The notes beneath the pieces were generated by a model. That model saw only the letters and a list, made by a program, of their open reading frames with translations. It was not told where the DNA came from and did not search any database. From contig NZ_CP012643.1 in assembly GCF_001310085.1 (NCBI RefSeq), positions 1,209,001-1,273,000 of the forward strand: a DNA stretch of 64,000 nt. Direction: 5' to 3'. The DNA is from Rufibacter tibetensis. Lineage in GTDB: Bacteria; Bacteroidota; Bacteroidia; Cytophagales; Hymenobacteraceae. Positions 45,704 through 54,538 of this stretch are shown in pieces (the stretch's first letter is position 1; the number at the start of each line of letters is the position of its first letter). Made by a program: the position numbers and the translations under genes.

Positions 45704-48295
45704 TTACTCTCCTCCTAAATTGCCCTGACCGTTTTCTACGGTAGTTATCCTGCTGGATCGGCCTGCGACATCAAAAGCAGCCAGCTTTACCGTTCCTTTT
45801 TCAGAAATAGGCCCAGAATAGACCTTGCTTTTTACCGTTGGCACTGTTTCATCCGTGGTGTACCGAATGGTCATGCCGGGCAGCTGCGCATTAGCGACTA
45901 CTTTGCCGTTCTGGGTAGTGGCCCCTACTGTGGGTATACGGTAGCTGAAACCACCTGCATAGTAGTTCAGGCGAGGCAACTCCCGTTTCCCCAGCACATT
46001 GACAAATTCAGACCAATCTTGGACATACGCTGCTTTGCTCTGGGTTGAGGTGGGTTTAGTGGCCCAGGCAGGATCTGGCGCCCAAGCCCGTTCCGCTAAG
46101 CCAAGAAGTTTAGGTAGCAGCATGTACTCCAGGCGCTCGGGGCTAAGTATCATTTCGCTCCACAGCGGCGCCTGCAAGCCTACAATATTGGTGCGGGCCG
46201 AGGGCTTCAGTTGTTCTTTGCCCGCGTAGGCAGCGTTAGACGTGATAGGTTTGTTGTCTTCATTCACCCGCATGCTTTGCATGTAGTCAAACGGGATAAA
46301 GTAGAACGGCTTATCCACGTCCAGATACCCTCCCCAGTATAGCCCGTTTTCATCATAAGCTTTTTGATAGGCCAGATCCATGTAAAAGTGAGAGACGTTG
46401 GTTAAAACTACTTTATAACCGGCGTTGGCCATGCGGTAGGCCAGGTCAATGTTGCTGCCCAGGTTATTCCAGACATCTACGTGCACGTTATCTTTCACAA
46501 AATCTGGGTTAGCCACATAGCTTAACCGGCCGTTGGTTCTCACTTTGCGCAAGCCTACTTCCTCCCAACCAGACAAGTACAGGTTCCTCTTCTTGAGCAT
46601 AGTGTTCAGTTTCCCGAAGAAGTAGTACCAAAGGTCATCTACGTTTTTAAGGTCTGCGTTTTTAGCCATGAGTTCCTGTACCACTGGTGATTTTTCCCAG
46701 ACCCCATTCGGCACCTCGTCCCCGCCAAAGTGGATGGTCTGGATGGGTGCCCCGGCTTCTTTGTACATGGACAGCAGCTCATCGGTGACTTTCTCCAGGA
46801 ACGTGTAGGTTGACGGCAAGGCCACATTGATCACGTTGTCGTTGAAGTACTGCACCGACCGGTACACTGATTTGTCATTCACATCGCGAAGCATGTACTG
46901 CTCCGCCTCGGCTTTCTTGCCTTCCTTCATCAGACGATCGTACCGAGCATCCATGGATTTGATGGCGGCGCGGGCGTGACCGGGAGTTTCTACTTCCGGG
47001 ATTACTTTGATGTGCCGGTCGCGGGCATACTTGAGAATCTCTATGAAATCAGCACGGGTGTAAAAGCCGCTGCCAGTGACATTCTCCACGTCAGGACCTG
47101 AGCCGTACGACGGTTGCAGAAAGTTCTTTTCGTCAAGGGAATGCCCACGGCGGCCGCCTACCTGGGTTAATTCAGGCAGGCCGGGTATTTCAATGCGCCA
47201 GCCTTCATCATCATTGAGGTGAAAATGGAAGACATTCAGCTTGTACAGGGCCATCAGGTCTAGCAGCTTCAGCACTTCTTTCTTTTGGTGGAAGTTACGG
47301 GCTACATCCAGCATAAAGGCGCGGTGCCCAAACCGAGGGGCATCTTTCACCTGCACCCCTGCAACGGCCACGGAGGTTTGCTTTTTAGCCAAAGCCGAGG
47401 CTGGCAGAAGTGTTTTCAAAGACTGAGTTCCGTAAAATGCACCGGCCGGAGTAGTGGCCGAAATGACAATCTCCTGCGGCGAAACAGTTAGCTCATATGC
47501 CTCGGGTCCCAGTCCTGCTTTCTTCTGCAACCGAATGGCTTTACCCATAGTGCCAGTTGCCTTTACCGCAGGTTTCTGCCCGAAAATAGTCTCCAGATAC
47601 ACAGCAAGTAAGGCGGCCTCTTTCTGGAAGGCATTGTCTGCCACCACCGGAATCGCCGCCGTTAGCGTGAAGGCCTGTCCGGTTTCTTTGTATTGCGCGG
47701 GCGAAGGGAATATCTTGGTTAGTTTCTCTGCAGGTATATCCTTAATGCTGCTGTTCTGCGCATATATGTCCTTTGGTTCAACCCAGCCAATCTGGTTCAT
47801 GGCAGGCTTAATGATGGCATAGTTCTCCAAGGTGTAGCCCTTAGTTTTGTTGTCATCCCACACCAGATAGAAGCCTCTGGGGGCTCTGGATTCATTCACA
47901 ATCTGCCCGGCCGCTACAAACTCAATCTTCGCAGTCGCGCCCGGAGCTAATTGTTTAAAGTTAGAAGTAGGTGACATGCGCAGAAAATCACCGTTGATGG
48001 ATTCCACTTTCACTTCAGCATTTCCTTCCTTGGGTTTGAACGATGGGGTACTGTGGAAATACAAACTCCACCCCGAAGCGGGCATAGGCGCTTTCCCTTC
48101 GTTTTTGAACGTAAGCACCGAAAGCGTTTGGTTCTTGCCCAGGTATTTCTCTTCCAGCACACCCCAGGTGAGACTCAGGTTATTGGGTTCTATTCTATCC
48201 GCCACCCTAACTTCTTGGGCTTGGGTTTGTTTGGGTGCTGTGTGGGAGGAGCACACGGAAAAGATGTTCAGGAAGAAGATGAAAAGATATTTCAT
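45704..48295 (-). CDS. Beta-N-acetylhexosaminidase, GH20
   Basis: This roughly 863-aa exported enzyme hydrolyses terminal GlcNAc or GalNAc. After the signal peptide (MKYLFIFFLNIFSVC) come a chitobiase-type N-domain (LSLTWGVLEEKYLGKNQTL), a GH20b domain (about 180-320), the catalytic GH20 barrel (RFGHRAFMLDVARNFHQK, NVFHFHLNDDEGWR) with the acid pair Asp526-Glu527 in HFGGDEVPN, and a C-terminal chitobiase domain (TIRYTTDETVPTV). The Met at 48295 is preferred over 48319 because it starts the signal sequence directly. It suggests use of chitin or of amino-sugar glycans. It is not linked to a SusCD pair here. Confidence 0.95.
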   Translation of the reverse strand: MKYLFIFFLNIFSVCSSHTAPKQTQAQEVRVADRIEPNNLSLTWGVLEEKYLGKNQTLSVLTFKNEGKAPMPASGWSLYFHSTPSFKPKEGNAEVKVESINGDFLRMSPTSNFKQLAPGATAKIEFVAAGQIVNESRAPRGFYLVWDDNKTKGYTLENYAIIKPAMNQIGWVEPKDIYAQNSSIKDIPAEKLTKIFPSPAQYKETGQAFTLTAAIPVVADNAFQKEAALLAVYLETIFGQKPAVKATGTMGKAIRLQKKAGLGPEAYELTVSPQEIVISATTPAGAFYGTQSLKTLLPASALAKKQTSVAVAGVQVKDAPRFGHRAFMLDVARNFHQKKEVLKLLDLMALYKLNVFHFHLNDDEGWRIEIPGLPELTQVGGRRGHSLDEKNFLQPSYGSGPDVENVTGSGFYTRADFIEILKYARDRHIKVIPEVETPGHARAAIKSMDARYDRLMKEGKKAEAEQYMLRDVNDKSVYRSVQYFNDNVINVALPSTYTFLEKVTDELLSMYKEAGAPIQTIHFGGDEVPNGVWEKSPVVQELMAKNADLKNVDDLWYYFFGKLNTMLKKRNLYLSGWEEVGLRKVRTNGRLSYVANPDFVKDNVHVDVWNNLGSNIDLAYRMANAGYKVVLTNVSHFYMDLAYQKAYDENGLYWGGYLDVDKPFYFIPFDYMQSMRVNEDNKPITSNAAYAGKEQLKPSARTNIVGLQAPLWSEMILSPERLEYMLLPKLLGLAERAWAPDPAWATKPTSTQSKAAYVQDWSEFVNVLGKRELPRLNYYAGGFSYRIPTVGATTQNGKVVANAQLPGMTIRYTTDETVPTVKSKVYSGPISEKGTVKLAAFDVAGRSSRITTVENGQGNLGGE

Positions 48296-48491
48296 GAGGG
48301 AAGTGAATTTAGAACACAAGTAGCTTTGGCTAGTCTTTTTTTACGGCATACCAGCATCTAGAAAACCTCCAAAGGCCAGTTGAGCGGCTAAATATATCAT
48401 AACCTCGCCAATTTACTGTTCTTACAACGGGTTACTCCTATTATTACGTGCACCTGAAATTTCCTTTTCCAGCCTACTTTTTTAAAACCAA

Positions 48492-48537
48492 AAGCCGCTT
48501 TCAGCCTTTTTTTCTAAGAAGAGACCTAAAGCGGCTT
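48492..48537 (-). terminator. Hairpin after the DUF502 gene
   Basis: The stem AAGCCGCTTT with AAAGCGGCTT encloses CAGCCTTTTTTTCTAAGAAGAGACCT-type DNA (48502-48527), partly complementary itself. It lies 79 bp past the minus-strand DUF502 stop and belongs to the nested hairpin class. Confidence 0.65.
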
Positions 48538-48615
48538 GGATGAAAATAGCCTTGAATGGTTTAGCGGCACTTTTCAGAAAACTACTACTAAAACCATAAC
48601 CCTTAACGTTGTTAG

Positions 48616-49158
48616 CTAGATTTTAGACACCCCACCTGATACGACAAACTTCATCACCTCACTGCTTGGAATTTCAAGATAGGTGACGTTCTCACGGGCT
48701 ACCAGGAAGAGTTCGCCGGAGAAGTTGTAAGAGTGTGGAAAATACACCGCTACCTTGTCTGGCAGGTTCACCGCATCCATGGAAAGCTGCGTTACGAAAC
48801 CTAGTTTGTAGGTATCATTAAACTGCGTCATCTTTACCAACACCGGTTGGTTGAATTTCTGGTTCTCGCCCACAAATGCATCAAAAAGGTCTTTGAGCGA
48901 AGAATAAATCATGTTGACCAGCGGCAGGCGGCTCATGATGCGTTCCGTGAGCACAAAGAACGGCTTCACTAGGAAAGAGGAGCCAATAAATCCTACCAAG
49001 GTCACCAGAATAATAATGAGCAGCAACCCTATTCCGGGGTAATCCAGGTAAAAAAGGTTGTCTAACCAATTGATAATGGCCACTATGATGTACACCGTCA
49101 AGGAGATAGGAGCTACAATCAAAAAGCCATTCAGGAAATAGCGAAAAAGGTTTTTCAT
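48616..49158 (-). CDS. DUF502 membrane protein
   Basis: This 180-aa protein has two hydrophobic segments (FLNGFLIVAPISLTVYIIVA, about 8-28, and LLLIIILVTLVGFIGSSFLV, about 45-64). It then has the family-typical LPLVNMIYSSLKDLFDAF and a C-terminal soluble part with VAVYFPHSYNFSGELFLVAR. DUF502 proteins are widespread in bacteria and in plants (LCV-like), with no agreed biochemical role. They probably sit in the inner membrane. The gene lies between the ispH terminator and its own hairpin, so it is likely transcribed alone from a promoter in the short gap before it. Confidence 0.92.
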   Translation of the reverse strand: MKNLFRYFLNGFLIVAPISLTVYIIVAIINWLDNLFYLDYPGIGLLLIIILVTLVGFIGSSFLVKPFFVLTERIMSRLPLVNMIYSSLKDLFDAFVGENQKFNQPVLVKMTQFNDTYKLGFVTQLSMDAVNLPDKVAVYFPHSYNFSGELFLVARENVTYLEIPSSEVMKFVVSGGVSKI

Positions 49159-49175
49159 AAACAGAAAGGCAGGAA

Positions 49176-49199
49176 AAAAGCCCCGTCTCCGGGGCTTTT
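49176..49199 (-). terminator. Intrinsic terminator of ispH
   Basis: A 10-bp perfect stem, AAAAGCCCCG with CGGGGCTTTT, closes a tetraloop 35 bp past the ispH stop on the minus strand. A run of T follows in that direction. Confidence 0.88.
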
Positions 49200-49234
49200 A
49201 AATATACTTAATTTCTAATATTTTGTTTTAGGAA

Positions 49235-50128
49235 TTATGCCTCAACTGGGTGCTGCGCCTGAATGGCATCGGCTACTTGCTGCATCAACCACATAGGCGT
49301 GGACGTAGCGCCGCAAATTCCTACCGACGTGGCGTCTTTAAACCATTCCATGTCTAATTCATCAGCGTTCTCCACAAAGTAGCTCTGCGGGTTCACGCGT
49401 TGGCACACCGCGTATAGGGCCTTGCCATTAGAGCTTTTCTTTCCGCTGACAAACACGACTACGTCATGGTGCTGGGCAAACTTGTCTAGTTGCGGCTCAC
49501 GGTTAGACACCTGGCGGCAGATGCTATCATTGGCATCCAGGTCAAACACTTCTAAACCGGTGGCTTTCACGGCAGCTACGCGTTCTTCAATCAGCTCCTT
49601 CATCCGATAGAAACCTTTGGTGCTTTTGGTGGTTTGGCTGAACAAAGTGATAGGACGAGTATAATCCAGCTTGTCCAGATCTTCTTCGGTGGTAATCACA
49701 ACGGCTTCATTGCCCGTTTGACCGGCTAAGCCAATAACCTCCGCGTGGCCTTGCTGCCCGTACAACACAATCTGTCCGTTATGGCCTTTTATAGAGTCAT
49801 AGGCGTGCTTTACCCGGTTCTGCAGTTTCAACACCACCGGGCAGGAGGCGTCTATCAGTTCCAGGTTGTTGCGCAAAGCGGTCTCATAGGTTGCTGGCGG
49901 TTCGCCGTGCGCCCTGATCAATACTTTGCAATCCCGGAGTTCCTCAAGTTGCTCGCGGTCAATAATGCGTAAACCTTTATTATACAAACGCTGAACCTCC
50001 ATGCTGTTGTGCACAATGTCACCCAGGCAATAAAGCTCAGATACCTCATCTAATTCATCTTCTGCCATCTGGATGGCGAACTCTACCCCGAAGCAGTAGC
50101 CAGAATTTTTATCTATGGTTACGTTCAT
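49235..50128 (-). CDS. ispH: 4-hydroxy-3-methylbut-2-enyl diphosphate reductase
   Basis: This roughly 297-aa 4Fe-4S enzyme makes IPP and DMAPP in the last step of the MEP isoprenoid pathway. Cluster ligands are Cys12 in NSGYCFGV, the middle Cys in DASCPVV and the third in GICGATSTP. The HGEP motif (RAHGEPPATY), EVIGLAGQ and SRQV-type ICRQVSNRE are present. The start at 50128 (MNVTIDKN) fits the family. The in-frame ATG at 50179 adds 17 residues not seen in known IspH. It runs in the same direction as cmk, 91 bp downstream of it. Confidence 0.96.
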   Translation of the reverse strand: MNVTIDKNSGYCFGVEFAIQMAEDELDEVSELYCLGDIVHNSMEVQRLYNKGLRIIDREQLEELRDCKVLIRAHGEPPATYETALRNNLELIDASCPVVLKLQNRVKHAYDSIKGHNGQIVLYGQQGHAEVIGLAGQTGNEAVVITTEEDLDKLDYTRPITLFSQTTKSTKGFYRMKELIEERVAAVKATGLEVFDLDANDSICRQVSNREPQLDKFAQHHDVVVFVSGKKSSNGKALYAVCQRVNPQSYFVENADELDMEWFKDATSVGICGATSTPMWLMQQVADAIQAQHPVEA

Positions 50129-50219
50129 ATCAAAGACACATGTATCAAGAATCAGGAAGTAAGCAACAGGGACAATCAAAAACCGTTCCTGTTCTTAACT
50201 CTACTTTGAAACAATCAGT

Positions 50220-50915
50220 TTACTCAGCTAGTTCTTTATGCAGCAGCGCAGAGGCCACTAAATCCAGCACAAAATCAACCTGTTCATCAACGGTAATGTA
50301 GGAGGTATCCAGCACATGGGCATCTTCGGCCTTTTTAAGGGGGCTTTCGGCGCGGGTAGAGTCAATAAAATCCCGTTTTTTCAGGTTATCCACTATCTCG
50401 TCATAGGGCACCAACTGCTTTTTCTCAAACAATTCCTGTTGGCGGCGCTTGGCCCTGATTCCCACATCAGCCGTCATGAAGACTTTCACCTCAGCATCTG
50501 GGAAAACAGCGGTTCCTATGTCACGGCCATCCATCACCACACCGCGGCGCTTGCCCATTTTCTTCTGCTCGGCTACCATGGCGTGGCGCACAGGAGCTAG
50601 CACGCTCACCTCGCTCACCTTGTCTGATATGTACATCTTCCTGATTTCATCCTCCACGTTCAACCCGTTCAGGAAAACCTCATTCCGGCCGGTTTTAGAG
50701 TTCCGGTGGAAGGTAACTTCAATATTATCTAAGGCCTCCTGCACCTTTTTGGGGTTGGTGAGGTCTATGTAATGCTCCAGGAAGTAGAGGGTAACGGCCC
50801 GGTACATGGCTCCGGTGTCTATGTAAGCGTAGCCAAGTTCTTGTGCCACTTTCTTGGCGGTGGTGCTTTTACCGCACGAAGAGTGCCCATCAAGGGCTAC
50901 AACAATCTTCTTCAT
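50220..50915 (-). CDS. cmk: Cytidylate kinase
   Basis: This 231-aa enzyme phosphorylates CMP and dCMP with ATP. It has the P-loop ALDGHSSCGKSTTAKK (about 6-21), the substrate motif DTGAMYRAVT and GRDIGTAVFPDA, and the lid arginines in RAKRRQQEL. The sequence GHSSCGKST has His and Cys where many families have Pro and Gly, which is common in Bacteroidota. It lies 23 nt downstream of a small Cys-containing secreted protein gene, with which it shares a promoter. ispH follows on the same strand. Confidence 0.96.
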   Translation of the reverse strand: MKKIVVALDGHSSCGKSTTAKKVAQELGYAYIDTGAMYRAVTLYFLEHYIDLTNPKKVQEALDNIEVTFHRNSKTGRNEVFLNGLNVEDEIRKMYISDKVSEVSVLAPVRHAMVAEQKKMGKRRGVVMDGRDIGTAVFPDAEVKVFMTADVGIRAKRRQQELFEKKQLVPYDEIVDNLKKRDFIDSTRAESPLKKAEDAHVLDTSYITVDEQVDFVLDLVASALLHKELAE

Positions 50916-50938
50916 ACCAGTGCCTTAGGGTAAATAAA

Positions 50939-51106
50939 TTAGCAATCTTTAGTGGGGCAGGGAATGCCTTTGCCCGAGCGCTGATTCCGCTGGAAACTCT
51001 TGGTCTTCTTACTCAATGAGGTAGACTTACGCGTACAGGCAGGGCTAACCGCCCCCAGCAGCAAGCACCACACCAACCCAAGGGAAAAAATCTTTTTCAA
51101 AACCAT
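50939..51106 (-). CDS. Small secreted Cys-containing protein upstream of cmk
   Basis: This 55-aa ORF (MVLKKIFSLGLVWCLLLGAV) has a signal-peptide-like N-terminus ending in SPACTRK, a plausible lipobox, and a basic tail SKKTKSFQRNQRSGKGIPC ending CPTKDC. The start at 51106 is fixed by a good promoter box (TATCTTTG) just upstream. The frame is open further, but that part would overlap the promoter and the ade gene. Small lipoproteins of this type are common in front of housekeeping genes in Cytophagales, in my experience only. The role is unknown. Confidence 0.6.
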   Translation of the reverse strand: MVLKKIFSLGLVWCLLLGAVSPACTRKSTSLSKKTKSFQRNQRSGKGIPCPTKDC

Positions 51107-51118
51107 TAACTTTGACTG

Positions 51119-51126
51119 CAAAGATA
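51119..51126 (-). promoter_or_regulatory. Candidate -7 box for the small lipoprotein-cmk unit
   Basis: TATCTTTG on the minus strand is a full TAnnTTTG match and lies 12 nt upstream of the ATG at 51106. No TTTG -33 box is obvious. It lies in the 105-bp gap shared with the divergent ade gene. Confidence 0.55.
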
Positions 51127-51211
51127 TACGTAATCTGCCGGAACCGCTACGGGTTTTTACATACCCGCCAGTTTCAGGCTTACTTTTCAGAAAACTTCTT
51201 AAAAACATACC

Positions 51212-52861
51212 ATGGCTACACCCAGATTCTACAAAGTGAGTGGCAATATCATTGACGTCCTGCACCAGGAGATCTACCCCGGCACCTTGGAGATCATGGA
51301 TGGCCAGATTGCCCGAGTCGTGCGGGAACCCGTGGCCGAAACACACTTTATTTTGCCGGGGTTCATTGACGCGCACGTGCACGTAGAGAGCTCCATGCTG
51401 GTGCCATCTGAGTTTGCCCGTTTAGCCGTACCCCACGGCACCGTGGCCACCGTCTCAGATCCGCATGAGATCGGGAATGTACTGGGTCTGAAAGGCGTGG
51501 AATACATGCTGGAGAACGGAAAGAAAGTACCTTTCAAATTCTTCTTCGGGGCTCCCTCCTGCGTACCGGCCACCCCGTTTGAAACGGCTGGCGCCGAGAT
51601 CACCCCGGAAGACATTGAGGAGCTTTTTCTTCGGCCCGAGGTGAAATACCTGGCCGAGATGATGAACTGGCCCGGCGTCTTGAACGGTGATGAGTTGGTA
51701 ATGCAGAAAATAACCCTAGCCCAGAAGTTCGACAAGCAGGTGGACGGCCATGCCCCCGGGTTGCGCGGCGAAGAAGCCCAGGCCTATGCCTCCGCCGGCA
51801 TGACTACTGACCATGAGTGCTTCACCGCTGAGGAAGCCAAAGACAAACTGGCTGCCGGTATGAAAATCCTGATCAGGGAAGGCAGCGCCGCCAAGAACTT
51901 TGAGGCACTGATTGAGTTGCTAACTGACCACCCATGTGAAATCATGTTCTGCTCTGATGACAAGCACCCCGATAACCTGGTAGAAGGCCACATCAATGAA
52001 CTGGTGAAGCGTGCCTTAGCCAAAGGCCATGACTTGTTTCATGTCCTTCAGGCCGCCTGCGTAAACGCGGTACACCACTACAAACTGGAAGTAGGCCTGC
52101 TGCAGGAAAAAGACCCCGCTGATTTCATTGTCATTGATAACCCAGAGAACTTCAACGTGCTTAAAACCTACATCAATGGGCAATTGGTGGCGGAAAACGG
52201 GAAGAGCAAAATTGCCTTCACCCCCAGTGAGATCATCAACAACTTTCACGCCCAGCCGAAGACCGTTGAACAGTTCCAGTTACCAGCCCAGGACGCGGTG
52301 AAGATACGAGTGATTGAACCGTATGATGGACAATTGATTACCGGTATGCTGTTTCTGGACCCTAAAATCAAGAACGGGTTTATTGTAAGCGATCCCAGGC
52401 AAGACGTCCTGAAAATCACTGTGGTAAACCGTTACCAAAACACGGAACCGGCTATCGCTTTCATCAAGAACTTCGGGCTGAAGCGTGGGGCCATTGCCTC
52501 CAGTGTGGGACATGACTCGCACAACATTATTGCCGTGGGCTGCGACGATGAAAGCCTGTGCCGGGCCGTCAACCTGCTCATTGATGCCAAAGGCGGAATC
52601 TCGGCAGTAGACGATCAAAGAGAGGAAGTGCTCCCGCTACCGGTAGCAGGTATTATGTCACCTGAAGACGGCTACTGGGTAGCGGAACAGTATGCTAAGC
52701 TAGACCAAGCCGCTAAAGACCTGGGCAGCACTCTTACCTCCCCGTTTATGACCTTGTCTTTTATGGCTCTTTTAGTGATTCCGGCCTTAAAACTGAGTGA
52801 TAAAGGCTTATTTGACGGACAGCACTTTCAGTTTGTAGACGTTACCAGCACCTTACTTTAA
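51212..52861 (+). CDS. ade: Adenine deaminase
   Basis: This 549-aa amidohydrolase converts adenine to hypoxanthine in purine salvage. Metal-site motifs are [48 protein letters not shown], the [10 protein letters not shown] stretch and [13 protein letters not shown] in the C-terminal ADE-type domain. Length matches the family. The start [11 protein letters not shown] is the first Met after the promoter gap and gives a usual N-terminus. It is divergent from the small lipoprotein-cmk unit. Together with purN and purH in the window it belongs to purine supply, but it is not linked to them. Confidence 0.96.
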   Translation: MATPRFYKVSGNIIDVLHQEIYPGTLEIMDGQIARVVREPVAETHFILPGFIDAHVHVESSMLVPSEFARLAVPHGTVATVSDPHEIGNVLGLKGVEYMLENGKKVPFKFFFGAPSCVPATPFETAGAEITPEDIEELFLRPEVKYLAEMMNWPGVLNGDELVMQKITLAQKFDKQVDGHAPGLRGEEAQAYASAGMTTDHECFTAEEAKDKLAAGMKILIREGSAAKNFEALIELLTDHPCEIMFCSDDKHPDNLVEGHINELVKRALAKGHDLFHVLQAACVNAVHHYKLEVGLLQEKDPADFIVIDNPENFNVLKTYINGQLVAENGKSKIAFTPSEIINNFHAQPKTVEQFQLPAQDAVKIRVIEPYDGQLITGMLFLDPKIKNGFIVSDPRQDVLKITVVNRYQNTEPAIAFIKNFGLKRGAIASSVGHDSHNIIAVGCDDESLCRAVNLLIDAKGGISAVDDQREEVLPLPVAGIMSPEDGYWVAEQYAKLDQAAKDLGSTLTSPFMTLSFMALLVIPALKLSDKGLFDGQHFQFVDVTSTLL

Positions 52862-53153
52862 TGCAAGAGACCAACTCGATCTAAACCTCTAAAAACCTAA
52901 TAGAATTTTTCACACACAACAACACCAATTCAATCAGGAAGGCAACACAGGAATTGCACTTCTTTTTTACAAGCAACCATTCCTCTGGCAGTCAGTAAGA
53001 AATAAGACAGCTGTGCTATTTACCGCTCAAAACAACCCGCTAATCAGGTAAACAGGACTAATTTTTGCTTACAAGCTAATTTAAGAGAAACAAAAGGCTT
53101 TTAGTTAGATGTAGCTTTATTTCTATTACATTGTCATATAGAAACGGTACAAC
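52862..53153. other. A/T-rich spacer, no gene seen
   Basis: These 292 bp between ade and the TauE/SafE gene hold no convincing ORF, strong hairpin or full promoter consensus. The following gene starts at a TTG, so its leader must lie here. Confidence 0.5.
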
Positions 53154-53993
53154 TTGATAACGGAAATTCTTCTTTTTTTGGTGGGGATCATAATCAGCAC
53201 CTTTGGGACCTTGGTAGGTTTTGGAGGTGGGGTGTTTCTGGTGCCCGTCCTCATTATGTTTTTCCAGTTTCCAATTGAGTTGGCCATTGGGACGGCCATG
53301 ACGGCCCTGCTTCCGGCTGCTTTGGTTTCTTCCATCTTCAACTTCCGGGAAAAGAGCATTGATTATGTAGTTGCCTCTCTGCTGCAGTTTCCGGCTATGC
53401 TGGGTACGGTCATAGGGGCTTTTTTGGTAGCCTATACCCCCGTGCTGCAGATGCAGATTCTGTTTTCAATTTTTGTGACAGTGGTGGGTATCTACATGCT
53501 GGCTACCTACCAACACAAGCAGAATCGCCAACGCGGCATGATGTACCGCCTTAACCGGATGCCTACGTCTTTTATCAGAAAGAATCACCCCAAGCACCTG
53601 GCCTATAGATTGAACGGAGGATTGATGGCTTTCTTTGGGCTATGTACCGGCACCATCGCGGGACTCTTCGGGATTGGCGGGGGATTTCTGCAAACGCCCA
53701 TCATGATAAGGGCATTCAAGATACCGTCGCAGATTGCTATTTCCACTTCCCTGTTCATCCTGGTGGTAACCAGCCTTTCAGGGATTTCCTCACACTACTG
53801 GTTGGGCAACATTGACTGGACCAAGAGCATGCCGCTGATGCTGGCTTTCGCGCTTGGGGCCTTGCTGGGAAAAGCTATCAAAGGAAAAGATGCCACTACT
53901 TCCCAAAAGTCTTCTGAGAAACTTATAGGGATAGGATTGATGCTGGCAGGGATCAGTGTGATGATACACATTATCCTAAAATACCAGTTTTAG
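53154..53993 (+). CDS. TauE/SafE-family membrane permease
   Basis: This 279-aa protein has about eight hydrophobic helices in two halves. Each half carries the family motif: LVGFGGGVFLVPVLIMF near residue 25 and AGLFGIGGGFLQTPIMIRAF near 170. Members export sulfite, sulfoacetate or similar anions, or take up sulfur compounds. The substrate is open. The start is TTG 53154, since the first ATG lies beyond helix 1. Length fits the family (about 250-280). It is a single gene ended by a strong bidirectional hairpin. Confidence 0.92.
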   Translation: MITEILLFLVGIIISTFGTLVGFGGGVFLVPVLIMFFQFPIELAIGTAMTALLPAALVSSIFNFREKSIDYVVASLLQFPAMLGTVIGAFLVAYTPVLQMQILFSIFVTVVGIYMLATYQHKQNRQRGMMYRLNRMPTSFIRKNHPKHLAYRLNGGLMAFFGLCTGTIAGLFGIGGGFLQTPIMIRAFKIPSQIAISTSLFILVVTSLSGISSHYWLGNIDWTKSMPLMLAFALGALLGKAIKGKDATTSQKSSEKLIGIGLMLAGISVMIHIILKYQF

Positions 53994-54023
53994 TGTCAAC
54001 CCTTAACTTCTCTTTCAGCATAA

Positions 54024-54078
54024 AAGGCGAATGGTTTAAGGGCGATTTTCTACAAATCACCCTTAAACCATTCGCCTT
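54024..54078. terminator. Bidirectional nested hairpin between convergent genes
   Basis: A perfect 19-bp outer stem, AAGGCGAATGGTTTAAGGG with its reverse complement, encloses an inner GATTT/AAATC stem with loop TCTAC. It sits 30 bp past the permease stop and 31 bp past the response-regulator stop. Confidence 0.85.
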
Positions 54079-54109
54079 CATTCAATTTATTTCTTCTGGC
54101 TGGAACGAG

Positions 54110-54538
54110 CTACTCTGCGTTATCCTTGAAATGAGCATCCAGCAGGTCCTGCACTTTCTGAGTCGTAAGCGGTTTGGTAAGATAGGTGATGTGACTGGCA
54201 GCCGCCCGCGCTGTGTCTTGGTTATGCTCTGAAGTGGTCAACAGTGCCAGGACTACATCTTTCCGGAAAGACTCGCTTAGTTTCTCAAACAGCGCTAGGA
54301 ACTCAAACCCATCCATCACGGGCATGTTAATGTCCAGGAGAATAAGCGAGGGTTTGAAGTATTCGCCCGTAAGCTCTGCATGCCCCTCACTAATAGAGTA
54401 GAGATAGTCAAAAGCCTGCTTCCCGTTGCGGAACTCCCTAATCTTGTCTGTGATCTGCATCCGGTTCAGCAAGCGGTGGTTCAGGAAGTTATTGGTGTCG
54501 TCGTCGTCAATAAGTAAGATGCCCTTTAGTTTTTTCAT
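54110..54538 (-). CDS. Single-domain response regulator
   Basis: This 142-aa receiver domain has the acidic pocket in LLIDDDDTNN (Asp11-Asp14) and phospho-acceptor Asp69 in LILLDINMPVMDGFEF. The switch residues are in ALLTTSE and the conserved Lys is in YLTKPLT. There is no output domain, as in CheY- or Spo0F-type proteins. It overlaps the histidine-kinase gene by 4 nt (ATGA), so the two are translated together. Such single-domain regulators commonly follow hybrid-like or phytochrome-type kinases in Bacteroidota. The oddity is in its partner kinase, which lacks the usual His. Confidence 0.93.
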   Translation of the reverse strand: MKKLKGILLIDDDDTNNFLNHRLLNRMQITDKIREFRNGKQAFDYLYSISEGHAELTGEYFKPSLILLDINMPVMDGFEFLALFEKLSESFRKDVVLALLTTSEHNQDTARAAASHITYLTKPLTTQKVQDLLDAHFKDNAE

